Of a stretch of 64,000 nt of DNA, positions 45,682 through 52,942 are shown piece by piece. The notes below the pieces were generated by a model, which saw only the letters and a list, made by a program, of their open reading frames with translations, did no database searches and was not told the origin of the DNA. Source of the DNA: Stanieria sp. NIES-3757 (GTDB lineage Bacteria > Cyanobacteriota > Cyanobacteriia > Cyanobacteriales > Xenococcaceae); NCBI GenBank assembly GCA_002355455.1, contig AP017375.1, forward strand, positions 3,286,001 through 3,350,000, given 5' to 3'. A program made the translations under genes and the position numbers. Every line of letters starts with the position of its first letter. Within the stretch, counting starts at the first letter, position 1.

Positions 45682-45718
45682 TTATCTATAGAGTAGTAAG
45701 AAAGTACTCTATAGATAA
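45682..45718. repeat. 14-bp perfect palindrome, possible replication origin or regulatory hairpin
   Basis: TTATCTATAGAGTA (45682-45695) and TACTCTATAGATAA (45705-45718) are perfect inverted repeats with a 9-nt loop. It sits between the replication-type gene and the 129-residue gene. It could be a replication initiation hairpin, an attenuator, or a transcript-end stem; on the minus strand a moderately T-rich stretch follows. Confidence 0.65.
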
Positions 45719-45745
45719 GGAACGATCCACTTTTAGCTTATACGT

Positions 45746-46453
45746 TTAGGCAGTTTGCCAGAGCAGATTAACAAATTGCCTCAATTCACCCAAAGAACCA
45801 AATCGAGGTAATTCTGGTTGATAGTAAAGATCAAAACCATCTTGCCAGCCATATTTGAGAGCTTTAATCAAAAAGCCATGGGGTTTAGTTACTGGATCGT
45901 TGGAGTTATGACGATAGAGCATCAATTCAATTGCTTGCTTGATTCTCTCGATACTCTTGCCAGCTAGTCGCCAAATCATCAGTAAAGCAGAGCGATCGTA
46001 TCTCAATCCAATTCGAGAACATAATTCATTGATTAGATCTAAGTTTTGCTGCTGCTGCTGTTCCCCTTGCTTTGGGTAACCATTGAAATCTCGTCGTTTT
46101 GAGAGATCGTCATCATGAGTGCATCCCGATTTTTGGGCGTTGATCTGGTCTAAAAAATATATCGGTCTGACTATCAATTTATGAATCGACCAGGTATAAC
46201 TTTTCCAGATGACAATTAAGCCATTAGTTAAATCATTCAATTGTGCGATCGCTTCTTTGAGAGTTTTTGGATCGTATCCTCCAAGCGATCGCTTTTTGGC
46301 TACCCAATTGTTAAACTCTTTGAGGTCAATTTCAATTTCTTCTGCTTCTAATCCTTTAACTTTGCGATTAATCCACCGCCAAAGCAGTCTAGTCGATGGT
46401 CTGAGGTTGAAGCGTAAAGCTGCTTCATCGTGTTTCTTTGTCCAGTTTGCCAT
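45746..46453 (-). CDS. Replication-type winged-helix DNA-binding protein
   Basis: 235 residues. The N-terminal 100 residues (RPSTRLLWRWINRKVKG, EIDLKEFNNWV, YDPKTLKEAIAQLNDL) look like a winged-helix domain of plasmid/phage replication proteins. The C-terminal part (SALLMIWRLAGKSIERIKQAIELML) resembles DnaD/RepA-type helical ends. There is no HUH or helicase motif. Position beside the repressor and a strong palindrome supports a replication role, but the family is not certain. Confidence 0.55.
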   Translation of the reverse strand: MANWTKKHDEAALRFNLRPSTRLLWRWINRKVKGLEAEEIEIDLKEFNNWVAKKRSLGGYDPKTLKEAIAQLNDLTNGLIVIWKSYTWSIHKLIVRPIYFLDQINAQKSGCTHDDDLSKRRDFNGYPKQGEQQQQQNLDLINELCSRIGLRYDRSALLMIWRLAGKSIERIKQAIELMLYRHNSNDPVTKPHGFLIKALKYGWQDGFDLYYQPELPRFGSLGELRQFVNLLWQTA

Positions 46454-46500
46454 AGTACAATATTTGTAGTTATTCCAGTCAGTTACTACGAAGTGACTGA

Positions 46501-46776
46501 TTATTTTTTGGGTTTTTTGTTCGATACTTCTTCATCGTCTGGAATGTCTGAAACATCCAAACCTATAGCTTGTGCAAGAGTTTTAAGAGAAACATTAAGC
46601 TCACGGGCTAATGCGATCGCATTATCGAATCTGGGAATTTTTGTTCCGTTTTCCCAATGGCTAATAATGCGAATACCACAATGTAATTTTTGACTTAATT
46701 CTGGTTGAGTTAAACCAGCAGCTTCTCTTAAAGTCTTCAATGGTGATTCTTTCTTTTTGGTTTGATTTTGAGTCAT
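46501..46776 (-). CDS. XRE-family repressor
   Basis: The 91-residue protein has a helix-turn-helix of Cro/C1 type (TLREAAGLTQPELSQKL, then GIRIISHWENG, about residues 16-52), followed by a second conserved helix and an acidic tail (SDIPDDEE). It is probably the lysogeny repressor of the element. It is divergent from the small-gene operon at 47040, and two copies of a candidate operator lie just in front of its start. Confidence 0.85.
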   Translation of the reverse strand: MTQNQTKKKESPLKTLREAAGLTQPELSQKLHCGIRIISHWENGTKIPRFDNAIALARELNVSLKTLAQAIGLDVSDIPDDEEVSNKKPKK

Positions 46777-46782
46777 ATTTTA

Positions 46783-46850
46783 GCACTAAAGTACTTGTAC
46801 TCAAGTGCTTGACAAGAAAATTATATTGCACTAAAGTACAAGATTGTAAA
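46783..46850. promoter_or_regulatory. Repressor operator region with repeated GCACTAAAGTAC
   Basis: GCACTAAAGTAC occurs at 46783-46794 and again at 46838-46849. The first copy continues into AAGTACTTG-TACT-CAAGTGCTT (46789-46810), an imperfect 9-bp dyad. The second lies in TTGCACT-AA-AGTACAA, also a dyad. The two sites are 55 bases apart, five helical turns, in the divergent promoter between the XRE gene and the early operon, as expected for C1/Cro-type regulation. Confidence 0.65.
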
Positions 46851-47039
46851 CAATAAAAAACACCGACATAGATTGACCGTCCCTGTCGATGTCTTTATTG
46901 TCTAGTTAATTGCCGTCCCTCAACAGTGATACTAAATTTCTATGGCAAAGATTGGGATGAAATAGCATCATCTGATGGAGTTGTGCGCCTATACTTGCTT
47001 AATTTATTTACAAACAAAAATTACAACTTGCATAAATAA

Positions 47040-47237
47040 ATGAAAGTAGAAAGAATAACTTACAAGAGAGTTAAAAACCTCGGCAATTATGAATCTGAAA
47101 CTCTAGAATTGAGCGCAATTTTAGAGGATGATGACGAACAATATGATGTTGCTATTGGCAGACAAATTCAAATGTTAAAAGAAAGAGTTCATCGTAGTTT
47201 AGATTTAATCAAAGATAATCAAGAAATTGAATTTTAA
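47040..47237 (+). CDS. Early-operon small protein (65 aa)
   Basis: MKVERITYKRVKNLGNYESETLELSAILEDDDEQ: an N-terminal strand with basic residues followed by an acidic region and a helix (GRQIQMLKERVHRSLDLI). I have seen similar small proteins in plasmid and phage contexts, but no function is known to me. It is the first gene of the rightward operon and ends directly at the next start (ATG 47238). Confidence 0.6.
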   Translation: MKVERITYKRVKNLGNYESETLELSAILEDDDEQYDVAIGRQIQMLKERVHRSLDLIKDNQEIEF

Positions 47238-47501
47238 ATGAAGTGTCAAGAATCAAACTGTTTAAATGAAGCAATTGAATGGTTTTATTATTCTGAAGAA
47301 GAAAAAGCTAAAACTATTTTGTGTGAAGAACACGCTAAAGAAGCTGGCTTTTGTTTAGGTTATGGACATTTTTTAGGAGGTACTAGTGAATTAGAAGAAA
47401 GTCCAGGTTATCAATATGGTTATTGCTCGGAATGTTGGGAAGATTTAAGTTACGAATTAGAAGATTGTTACTACGAAGATGAAGATTGTCATCCATATTA
47501 A
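47238..47501 (+). CDS. Early-operon Cys-rich acidic protein (87 aa)
   Basis: Contains CQESNCLNEAIEW, CEEHAKEAGFCLGYGHF and YCSECWEDL: three cysteine pairs plus histidines, suggesting zinc binding, with a very acidic C-terminus (ELEDCYYEDEDCHPY). No family. It follows the preceding gene with no spacer. Confidence 0.6.
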   Translation: MKCQESNCLNEAIEWFYYSEEEKAKTILCEEHAKEAGFCLGYGHFLGGTSELEESPGYQYGYCSECWEDLSYELEDCYYEDEDCHPY

Positions 47502-47511
47502 TTAACGCGCA

Positions 47512-47751
47512 ATGAATGATTTTTTACACTTACCAGGATATGGCGAATACTTATCACGCTGGATTAATTTATCCTATGTTGAAACGGTTATCAAAATGTC
47601 AGAGGATAAAGTTCAAATTATTTATTCAAATTACCGCCGAGAGACATTTAGTGGTATTTGGGCAAGAATAATTTTAGATTATTTGGGTGAAACCGAATAT
47701 CAAGAAATGCTAGCCAACACCAAATATTTTGATGAAATTGAGCATGGATAA
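47512..47751 (+). CDS. Early-operon protein (79 aa)
   Basis: MNDFLHLPGYGEYLSRWINLSYVETV with KVQIIYSNYRRETFSG is the style of small 'KTSC/DUF'-like beta proteins that bind nucleic acid, but I cannot name it. It ends by overlapping the next gene's start. Confidence 0.55.
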   Translation: MNDFLHLPGYGEYLSRWINLSYVETVIKMSEDKVQIIYSNYRRETFSGIWARIILDYLGETEYQEMLANTKYFDEIEHG

Positions 47752-47962
47752 ACACATTAAAAAGTTTTTATTAGCAACAGAAAATAAAAATTGTCCTTTG
47801 TGCAATAGTAAAACAAAAAAAATATTGCACAGAGAATATGATAAAAATTTTAAAGTATGTTTAGCAAACATTAATTATAGTTGTTCAAACTGCCACAAAG
47901 TTGTTTTAATTTCTTCTGTTGAGAAAAAAGATTTTTTTAAAATTCAATTGTTTGATAACTGA
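47744..47962 (+). CDS. Early-operon zinc-ribbon protein (72 aa)
   Basis: ATG 47744 overlaps the preceding stop by eight bases. The protein has a zinc ribbon, CPLC...CSNC (residues 17-50), embedded in a basic sequence (NSKTKKILHREYDKNFK). It may bind nucleic acid or modify host transcription. A hammerhead ribozyme starts three bases after its stop codon. Confidence 0.6.
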   Translation: MDKHIKKFLLATENKNCPLCNSKTKKILHREYDKNFKVCLANINYSCSNCHKVVLISSVEKKDFFKIQLFDN

Positions 47963-47964
47963 AA

Positions 47965-48040
47965 AAACCGCCTGATGAGTCAATTAATAATGACGAAACA
48001 TCTAATTAAAAACTTATTACTTAATTAGATGTCGCGGTTT
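47965..48040 (+). ncRNA. Type I hammerhead ribozyme
   Basis: All conserved parts are present in order. Stem I 5' strand AAACCGC (47965-47971); core CTGATGA (47972-47978); stem II GTCA (47979-47982) with TGAC (47991-47994) and an 8-nt loop; core GAAA (47995-47998); stem III, 12 perfect pairs between 47998-48009 and 48021-48032; the cleavage nucleotide C48033 in a GTC triplet; stem I 3' strand GCGGTTT (48034-48040), seven perfect pairs. Because stem I is the open one, it is type I. Cleavage would fall between 48033 and 48034 in the mRNA of the four-gene early operon, leaving a 2',3'-cyclic phosphate end. No covariation test was possible. Confidence 0.88.
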
Positions 48041-48046
48041 CTCCGC

Positions 48047-48119
48047 AAGCGTAACGATTGAGCTTTTAGAGAGAAGTAAGCTGTTTTGCTTTTTACTTTC
48101 ACAAGCTCAAACTACGCTT
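48047..48119 (+). ncRNA. Long structured RNA element between hammerhead and transposase
   Basis: AAGCGTA (48047-48053) pairs with TACGCTT (48113-48119), TTGAGCTT (48058-48065) with AAGCTCAA (48103-48110), and an inner hairpin AAGC-TGTTTT-GCTT is extended by GAAGTAA/TTACTTTC. The result is a long interrupted stem. IS110-group elements encode a bridge RNA in the non-coding end upstream of the transposase, which is just where this lies; other roles are possible. Confidence 0.5.
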
Positions 48120-48253
48120 CTTTTATTGAGACAAAAACTTACACATAGAAGTAAGAACAGATTAACTGTTTTTGTGGGAGATTCAGAAGAATTTGTCTCT
48201 AATTGTTGCTCTTTATAAGTTTGTTGATTACAGGTCAACAAGCTAATTTTATC

Positions 48254-49510
48254 ATGCCTAAAATTATCGGATTAGATGTCGGTCAAGGGTATGCCGTCGC
48301 GTGTTTACTCGACCATTTCCCCGTAAATATTCAACAACATTTTAAGCAGCTACAAAAGAACCGTCAATTTATCAAACTCAAATGCGATCGCGCCTCAGTA
48401 GAGAAGCTTCTCTCACTCCAACCAGATGTTATAGTACTTGAACCGTCTGGGTTTTGGTATTCAGCCTTTTGGGCAAGAGTTGCCGAAGTCCACCATGTTG
48501 AGGTTTTCTGGATAGGTCACGCCGATCTATCCCATACCAGAGGTAGCTATGGATTTACAAATAAAAGAGATGATGAAGACGCTTTATGCCTCGCTGCTAC
48601 TTACTTCGATGACAGATTTATTGACGTTCATGGGCGTAAAAGGTATTTACAACATTACCAAAGTTCAGAAATCGACAACGCGCGATCGCTTTTCTTGGGC
48701 AAAGAGCAACTAGCTAAACTGCGATCGGGAATGATTGCCCAAATCAAGCAGAGATTGAGTTACGAATTTCCCGAAATGGCAAGTAAGACTTTTACTATTA
48801 GTCGGGTTCAAGGATTTACACCATTTTTAGGTTGGTTAGGTGAGGGGTCGTCTCTTGAACTTGGTTCAAGAGCTTGTGAACCCCGTGATATAAGTTCAAA
48901 TTCTCGCTATGACAAATTATATGAGAGTTCAATCGCTCTTTCTCTTGATATTTCAATCTCTGACTACACCAGAGAACACGCGCTAACTATTACTCAATTA
49001 GAAAAGAGAATAACGATCGCTCTTCTGGAATTGGAACATATTTTAAATTTTCCCGAATTTGTGAAATACTGTGAAGTCTTTAACCGCTTTGGTTTTGGTT
49101 TGTCGACTAGTGTTTTATTGTTGCTACACGTTTACCCATTCGAGAAATTTCTGGTGTCGGGGTTACCGTGGGTAGATTACGAGCTATCAAAATCTGACAA
49201 ACTCGTTAAACGACATCGCAGTCTGAGAAATTTTCAAGCATTTTTAGGTTTGAGTTACAGCATTGCTCAATCTGGGGATAGGACAACAAGAGCGTTTCAC
49301 GGTTCGACAATGATGAGAAGTCATCTTTATGCTTGGGCATTGTGCCAAATTTGCCCCAAGAATTATAAAGTAAATACTGAAATTGGTAGGGCATTATCGA
49401 ACCACTACCAACAGTTGAGAAAGAGTAATAAAGGAAAAGATTCAATTATCAGGATATTGTTTAAGGCTACTAGAATGTTATTTTATGAGTTGAATAAAGT
49501 TATTACATAG
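48254..49510 (+). CDS. IS110-family (RuvC-like DEDD) transposase
   Basis: 419 residues from ATG 48254; an earlier in-frame start is unlikely. The RuvC-like N-terminus has the four acids: Asp8 in IGLDVG, Glu in VLEPSGFW, and the pair in NKRDDEDALCLA. The C-terminal Tnp_20 part shows GFGLSTSVLLLLHVYPFEKF and FLGLSYSIAQSGDRTTRAFHGSTMMRSHLY, holding the likely catalytic serine. These enzymes use a guide (bridge) RNA for target choice. The gene appears intact. Element ends are not obvious, as usual for IS110, which lacks terminal repeats. Confidence 0.82.
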   Translation: MPKIIGLDVGQGYAVACLLDHFPVNIQQHFKQLQKNRQFIKLKCDRASVEKLLSLQPDVIVLEPSGFWYSAFWARVAEVHHVEVFWIGHADLSHTRGSYGFTNKRDDEDALCLAATYFDDRFIDVHGRKRYLQHYQSSEIDNARSLFLGKEQLAKLRSGMIAQIKQRLSYEFPEMASKTFTISRVQGFTPFLGWLGEGSSLELGSRACEPRDISSNSRYDKLYESSIALSLDISISDYTREHALTITQLEKRITIALLELEHILNFPEFVKYCEVFNRFGFGLSTSVLLLLHVYPFEKFLVSGLPWVDYELSKSDKLVKRHRSLRNFQAFLGLSYSIAQSGDRTTRAFHGSTMMRSHLYAWALCQICPKNYKVNTEIGRALSNHYQQLRKSNKGKDSIIRILFKATRMLFYELNKVIT

Positions 49511-49558
49511 AAAGTAAGTCTTTAATTAAAATAGACGATTGAAGCTATTGCCTAGGTC

Positions 49559-49609
49559 AGATAAAGCGATCTCGCCTTCGGCGAGGCGCGTACGCGAGCG
49601 CGTTTATCT
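49559..49609. repeat. GC-rich palindromic intergenic repeat
   Basis: AGATAAA (49559-49565) and TTTATCT (49603-49609) enclose CTCGC-CTTCG-GCGAG and a run of GCG/CGC units. It is of the same general type as the repeats at 8327 and 55 kb. Confidence 0.6.
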
Positions 49610-49747
49610 CAAAATTACTTGCTCAATTTTCTGATCGTGCCATTATTGCTACTGAGATTATTCTCAAACACTCTTCTACTGTAATAAACCTCACCCAACA
49701 GAGTTTAATCCAAGTAAATCGCGATCGCAGATGTGATGATTATATGA

Positions 49748-50305
49748 TCAGTGTGATCGGGGAACTTCATAATGAAGCTCTACAAAGGCATTGCCAAAAA
49801 CTCTTGCAGATAGAAGTTTTAATGGAGGTGTAACAATCTGACGTGGTAGCAAAGATGCTCCGCTACCAAGTGTTACTGACGTAATCTGAACAATGATTTC
49901 ATCCAGCAGCCCTTGATCGTGAAATTGACCAACCAAGTCTCCACCGCCCACAAGCCAAATATTCTTGTTGCCTGCGATCGCCCTCATCTCTTGATGTACG
50001 GGGCGGACATCTCCTTGGACAAATCTGACATCTGCTCCCGGTACAGTTGGTAATGTGCGAGAAGTAAAGACCCAAACTGGTTGCTCATAAGCCCATGCTT
50101 GTGGATGATCGGCTCCTTCATTAATCTGATGCTTTAAAATCCATTCGTAAGTTGTCGAACCCATTGCTATGCTGCCAACTTCACGGATGAAATTTGGATA
50201 GCTGCTTTTTTCGGGGTCACCGAACTGAAAGAGCCACTCTAAAGAATTTTGTGAATCGGCAATGAAGCCATCTAAGCTAGTAGCAGTGTAATACTGAGTT
50301 TTCAT
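49748..50305 (-). CDS. RibD-C/dihydrofolate-reductase-fold protein
   Basis: This 185-residue protein has the RibD C-terminal domain: YYTATSLDGFIAD at the start, IAMGSTTYEWILK, VWVFTSR and NIWLVGGGDLVGQFHDQGLLDEI. Members are NADPH-dependent reductases related to DHFR; stand-alone copies like this have no assigned substrate. It has its own promoter region and no operon partner. Confidence 0.85.
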   Translation of the reverse strand: MKTQYYTATSLDGFIADSQNSLEWLFQFGDPEKSSYPNFIREVGSIAMGSTTYEWILKHQINEGADHPQAWAYEQPVWVFTSRTLPTVPGADVRFVQGDVRPVHQEMRAIAGNKNIWLVGGGDLVGQFHDQGLLDEIIVQITSVTLGSGASLLPRQIVTPPLKLLSARVFGNAFVELHYEVPRSH

Positions 50306-50457
50306 TGAAGAAAGTTTAATTCAACAAACGATACTACAACATAGCTTACTTAAATTTAGAACAAGCAATATTCTAGTTATTGCTTACGATCGCTATTATA
50401 TGAATTGGGATTGAAGAAATAATTAGATAAAAGCAGCAATAAATAGTATTTTTAACT

Positions 50458-51294
50458 TTAAGAAGATAAGTGATCTAAATCTAATGGATCGCTTTCAACA
50501 TAGTCTTTTGCTGTTATATCTTCAAGAGTCACAACCAAACCATAAACCTCTTGAAAACTTCCAGATTTAGGTATTAATTTTAACCATTGTTCCAGTAATT
50601 GATTCCATTCTAATCCTTGAAAATCAACTTGTTGTTCATCACGAATAAACCAAAACATTAATTTAATATTAGGAGAATTCCAAGAAGGTGATGCTCTTAC
50701 CCTAATTTCGCGCAAAGCACGTAAAGCATCACCCTCATTGCTTGATTTATTATGCTTCTTTTTAATACGGTCTTGAAGTTTACTAACAAATTCAATAAAG
50801 TCATCAGGAAAAGCAAACCTAACCCGTTTTCGCGCTAGTATTTGACCTAATGCTCTAATTTCCTCATCAGTTCCACATCCCTGTTGACGTTCCCATTCAG
50901 CAACAACAGCTTTTTCCACTGTCATTACGCGATCAAGATCGGCAACTAAATTAAGCTCTGCAACTCCTGGAATATAAGCATATTGAGGTCTTCTAGCTTT
51001 TTGAATTTCAGATATTTGTTGTTGGTCAATTTCAACAAGAGGAACTACCTCAATAAAAGGACGAGAAAGACAAGAACGCACAATATCACAAGTTTGTGTA
51101 ACTACCACGAAGCCTCGAACTTTGCATTCAGCAAGACCAGTTTCTTCATCTACAGATTCTGTGGATACTGTTAAAGGTTGATTGGGATTACAACGCTGGA
51201 CAAACCAATGTTCTCCCAGCACATAATCCCCCTGACACCATTCCTTAAGAGCAGCATCTATTTCCTGAAACCAAATATCACGCTCATTGTCCAC
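50458..51294 (-). CDS. Third protein of the TIGR04255/HTH operon (278 aa)
   Basis: No confident domain. The block RGFVVVTQTCDIVRSCLSRPFIEVVPLVE near residue 62 resembles the 'S/T-Q-x-C-D' motif of a family of uncharacterised accessory-region proteins. A Lys/Arg-rich middle (ILARKRVRFAFPDDF, QDRIKKKHNK) follows. Its start overlaps the end of the HTH gene by 11 bases, so it is translated in step with it. It looks like the effector or modifier of a three-gene unit. Confidence 0.6.
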   Translation of the reverse strand: MDNERDIWFQEIDAALKEWCQGDYVLGEHWFVQRCNPNQPLTVSTESVDEETGLAECKVRGFVVVTQTCDIVRSCLSRPFIEVVPLVEIDQQQISEIQKARRPQYAYIPGVAELNLVADLDRVMTVEKAVVAEWERQQGCGTDEEIRALGQILARKRVRFAFPDDFIEFVSKLQDRIKKKHNKSSNEGDALRALREIRVRASPSWNSPNIKLMFWFIRDEQQVDFQGLEWNQLLEQWLKLIPKSGSFQEVYGLVVTLEDITAKDYVESDPLDLDHLSS

Positions 51295-51994
51295 TACTAT
51301 TCTTGCGACTCCTTACTGATTTAGCAGGTCTAGAACGACCAACTTCGCGATGAATAGGCTCTTGTAAAGCATCAACCAGATTTTCTGGATTGATAGGTGT
51401 ACGTGATTTAATAACATCTTCGGATAAAGGATTGAGCTTGGGTCTTTGAGGTGCATTGCCCGAACCTAAAAGATCCTTAACTTCTGGGTATTTACCAGCT
51501 ATTAATAAATCAAAAGGAAGTGTTCCATCGCTATTAGGCTTTAACAAGAGATCGCGATTGAGACTAGCACTGCCTTTATCAATAGATCGGATAACACCCA
51601 ACAATCGATTAAGTTTTTCTTCATTAAAACTGTTTATTTTTTGTCCACTTGCCCAGAAATGAAGGGTTCTGCGTGAAACATTAAATAATTGAGCAAGCTG
51701 TTCCCAAGTTAATCCACTTAGTCTTCTGAGTTCATTAATAGACTTTTGCGTATTATTTTCATGTTTTTGAGTTGATTGAATAGAATCAGAAGTCGCAGAT
51801 AGACCAACTGCATTTGCTGTAGGAGCTAAAGCTATCAACCAATTAAAATCAACAGTTGTATACAAAGAATAAGTTGTTTTATCTATTGCCAAAAAACCTC
51901 TAGGAATAATTCCTTGAGATTGCGAGTGTACCATAGAACCACCCGCCGAAGTGGAAATCAATTCTGGTGGTTTTTTCTCTAAAAGAGTATTCAT
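51284..51994 (-). CDS. Helix-turn-helix protein of the three-gene operon (236 aa)
   Basis: The clear part is a helix-turn-helix at about residues 88-118: LRRLSGLTWEQLAQLFNVS, RRTLHFWASGQKI. The N-terminal 85 residues and the basic C-terminal tail (RSRPAKSVRSRKNS) are not recognised. It overlaps the TIGR04255 gene by four bases (ATGA) and probably regulates the operon. Confidence 0.7.
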   Translation of the reverse strand: MNTLLEKKPPELISTSAGGSMVHSQSQGIIPRGFLAIDKTTYSLYTTVDFNWLIALAPTANAVGLSATSDSIQSTQKHENNTQKSINELRRLSGLTWEQLAQLFNVSRRTLHFWASGQKINSFNEEKLNRLLGVIRSIDKGSASLNRDLLLKPNSDGTLPFDLLIAGKYPEVKDLLGSGNAPQRPKLNPLSEDVIKSRTPINPENLVDALQEPIHREVGRSRPAKSVRSRKNSSGQ

Positions 51995-52791
51995 AGTTCA
52001 CCTCCAAAACGTCGCAAAAACTCATCCGTTACCGACCATCGGAAAAGGGTATAAAGTCTTTCTGAAAACTGTTTAGCTTCTCTCATTAGTTCTGCAATAT
52101 TAAATTCTCGATTTTTAGAAAGAGACATATCTAAATCTAGTATCCAACTGGTTTTTGTAATGGGTTCAATCGCATCTGGATCGAAGGTTGTACCACCAGA
52201 TATTAGTCCCCACCTAGCAATAATTTGTCCACCTTCATCAGGAACAATAAATAAAGATTCGTTAATACTTTGGCGAATATCATCTCTAAAATCAGCACTT
52301 ATAACACCAACTATTTCAGGTTTAACAAGTAATGATATATCTGTTAAATCTTGACCAACAAGCCGATCGACATATCGTAATCCAAATCTTTCAATAATCG
52401 TAGGATTAAAATTTTCTTGAAGTGCTGCAACTATATTTTCTAAACGTTCTAAAAAGTTACTACGACTTGAGTAAGCAGTTGTTTCTAGTGCTACAAAGTT
52501 AGAAGATAGTGATACCCTCCAGTTGCCAGTTATATCTATAAATCTCCAAGCTATTTGAGTTGAAGTTTGTATATTTCCTTGAGGGTCTAAAATAAAACCT
52601 TGTGTTTTTTCTGGTTGTAATATTGGATATTCATCTCGGATTGCCTCTTGGAATGTACCCACAAATTCTTTTTTTTCAATTGAAAGAATGGGGGGAAAGC
52701 GAACTTGAGCAATCACGCGAACAAGAGGTGCATTTTCTAGAGGCACTTCTGGAGGTGGTGGATCGATAAGTGGATTATTGATATTAACCAC
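51991..52791 (-). CDS. TIGR04255 family protein
   Basis: The 266-residue protein starts PLENAPLVRVIAQVRFPPIL and has IIERFGLRYVDRL near residue 140, the hallmarks of TIGR04255. These proteins occur in accessory, often defence-linked neighbourhoods and have no known activity. It is the first gene of the operon, and a TTCAC/GTGAA dyad lies about 100 bases upstream. Confidence 0.75.
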   Translation of the reverse strand: MVNINNPLIDPPPPEVPLENAPLVRVIAQVRFPPILSIEKKEFVGTFQEAIRDEYPILQPEKTQGFILDPQGNIQTSTQIAWRFIDITGNWRVSLSSNFVALETTAYSSRSNFLERLENIVAALQENFNPTIIERFGLRYVDRLVGQDLTDISLLVKPEIVGVISADFRDDIRQSINESLFIVPDEGGQIIARWGLISGGTTFDPDAIEPITKTSWILDLDMSLSKNREFNIAELMREAKQFSERLYTLFRWSVTDEFLRRFGGEL

Positions 52792-52890
52792 TTTTCACAT
52801 CCTTTTGACAATTTTGAACTAAGACAAGCATGTTAAGTACTAGAGAACTATATTTATAAGGGGTTTAGTATTTATATAAAACTATTTTAA

Positions 52891-52918
52891 TTCACTAATG
52901 TGAAGTAGAGTGTGAAGT
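52891..52918. promoter_or_regulatory. Candidate operator upstream of the three-gene operon
   Basis: TTCAC-TAAT-GTGAA (52891-52904) is an inverted repeat and TGTGAAGT occurs twice, 12 bases apart (52899 and 52911). It is a plausible target of the operon's HTH protein, though it is also close to the end of the next gene. Confidence 0.4.
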
Positions 52919-52942
52919 GTAAACAAAATTTTTTAATAATGC

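Noticed and set aside
47963-48045. Simple Rho-independent terminator after the early operon
   Set aside because: The stem is not followed by a T-run, and the conserved CTGATGA and GAAA lie exactly at the junctions of three stems, which a terminator does not need.
49616-49850. Open plus-strand frame without a start codon after the IS110-type gene
   Set aside because: It has no start and runs into the antisense of the RibD-like gene; no similarity was recognised.
50850-50890. A second CTGATGA ... GAAA string on the minus strand
   Set aside because: It lies inside a coding frame and lacks the flanking paired stems of a hammerhead.
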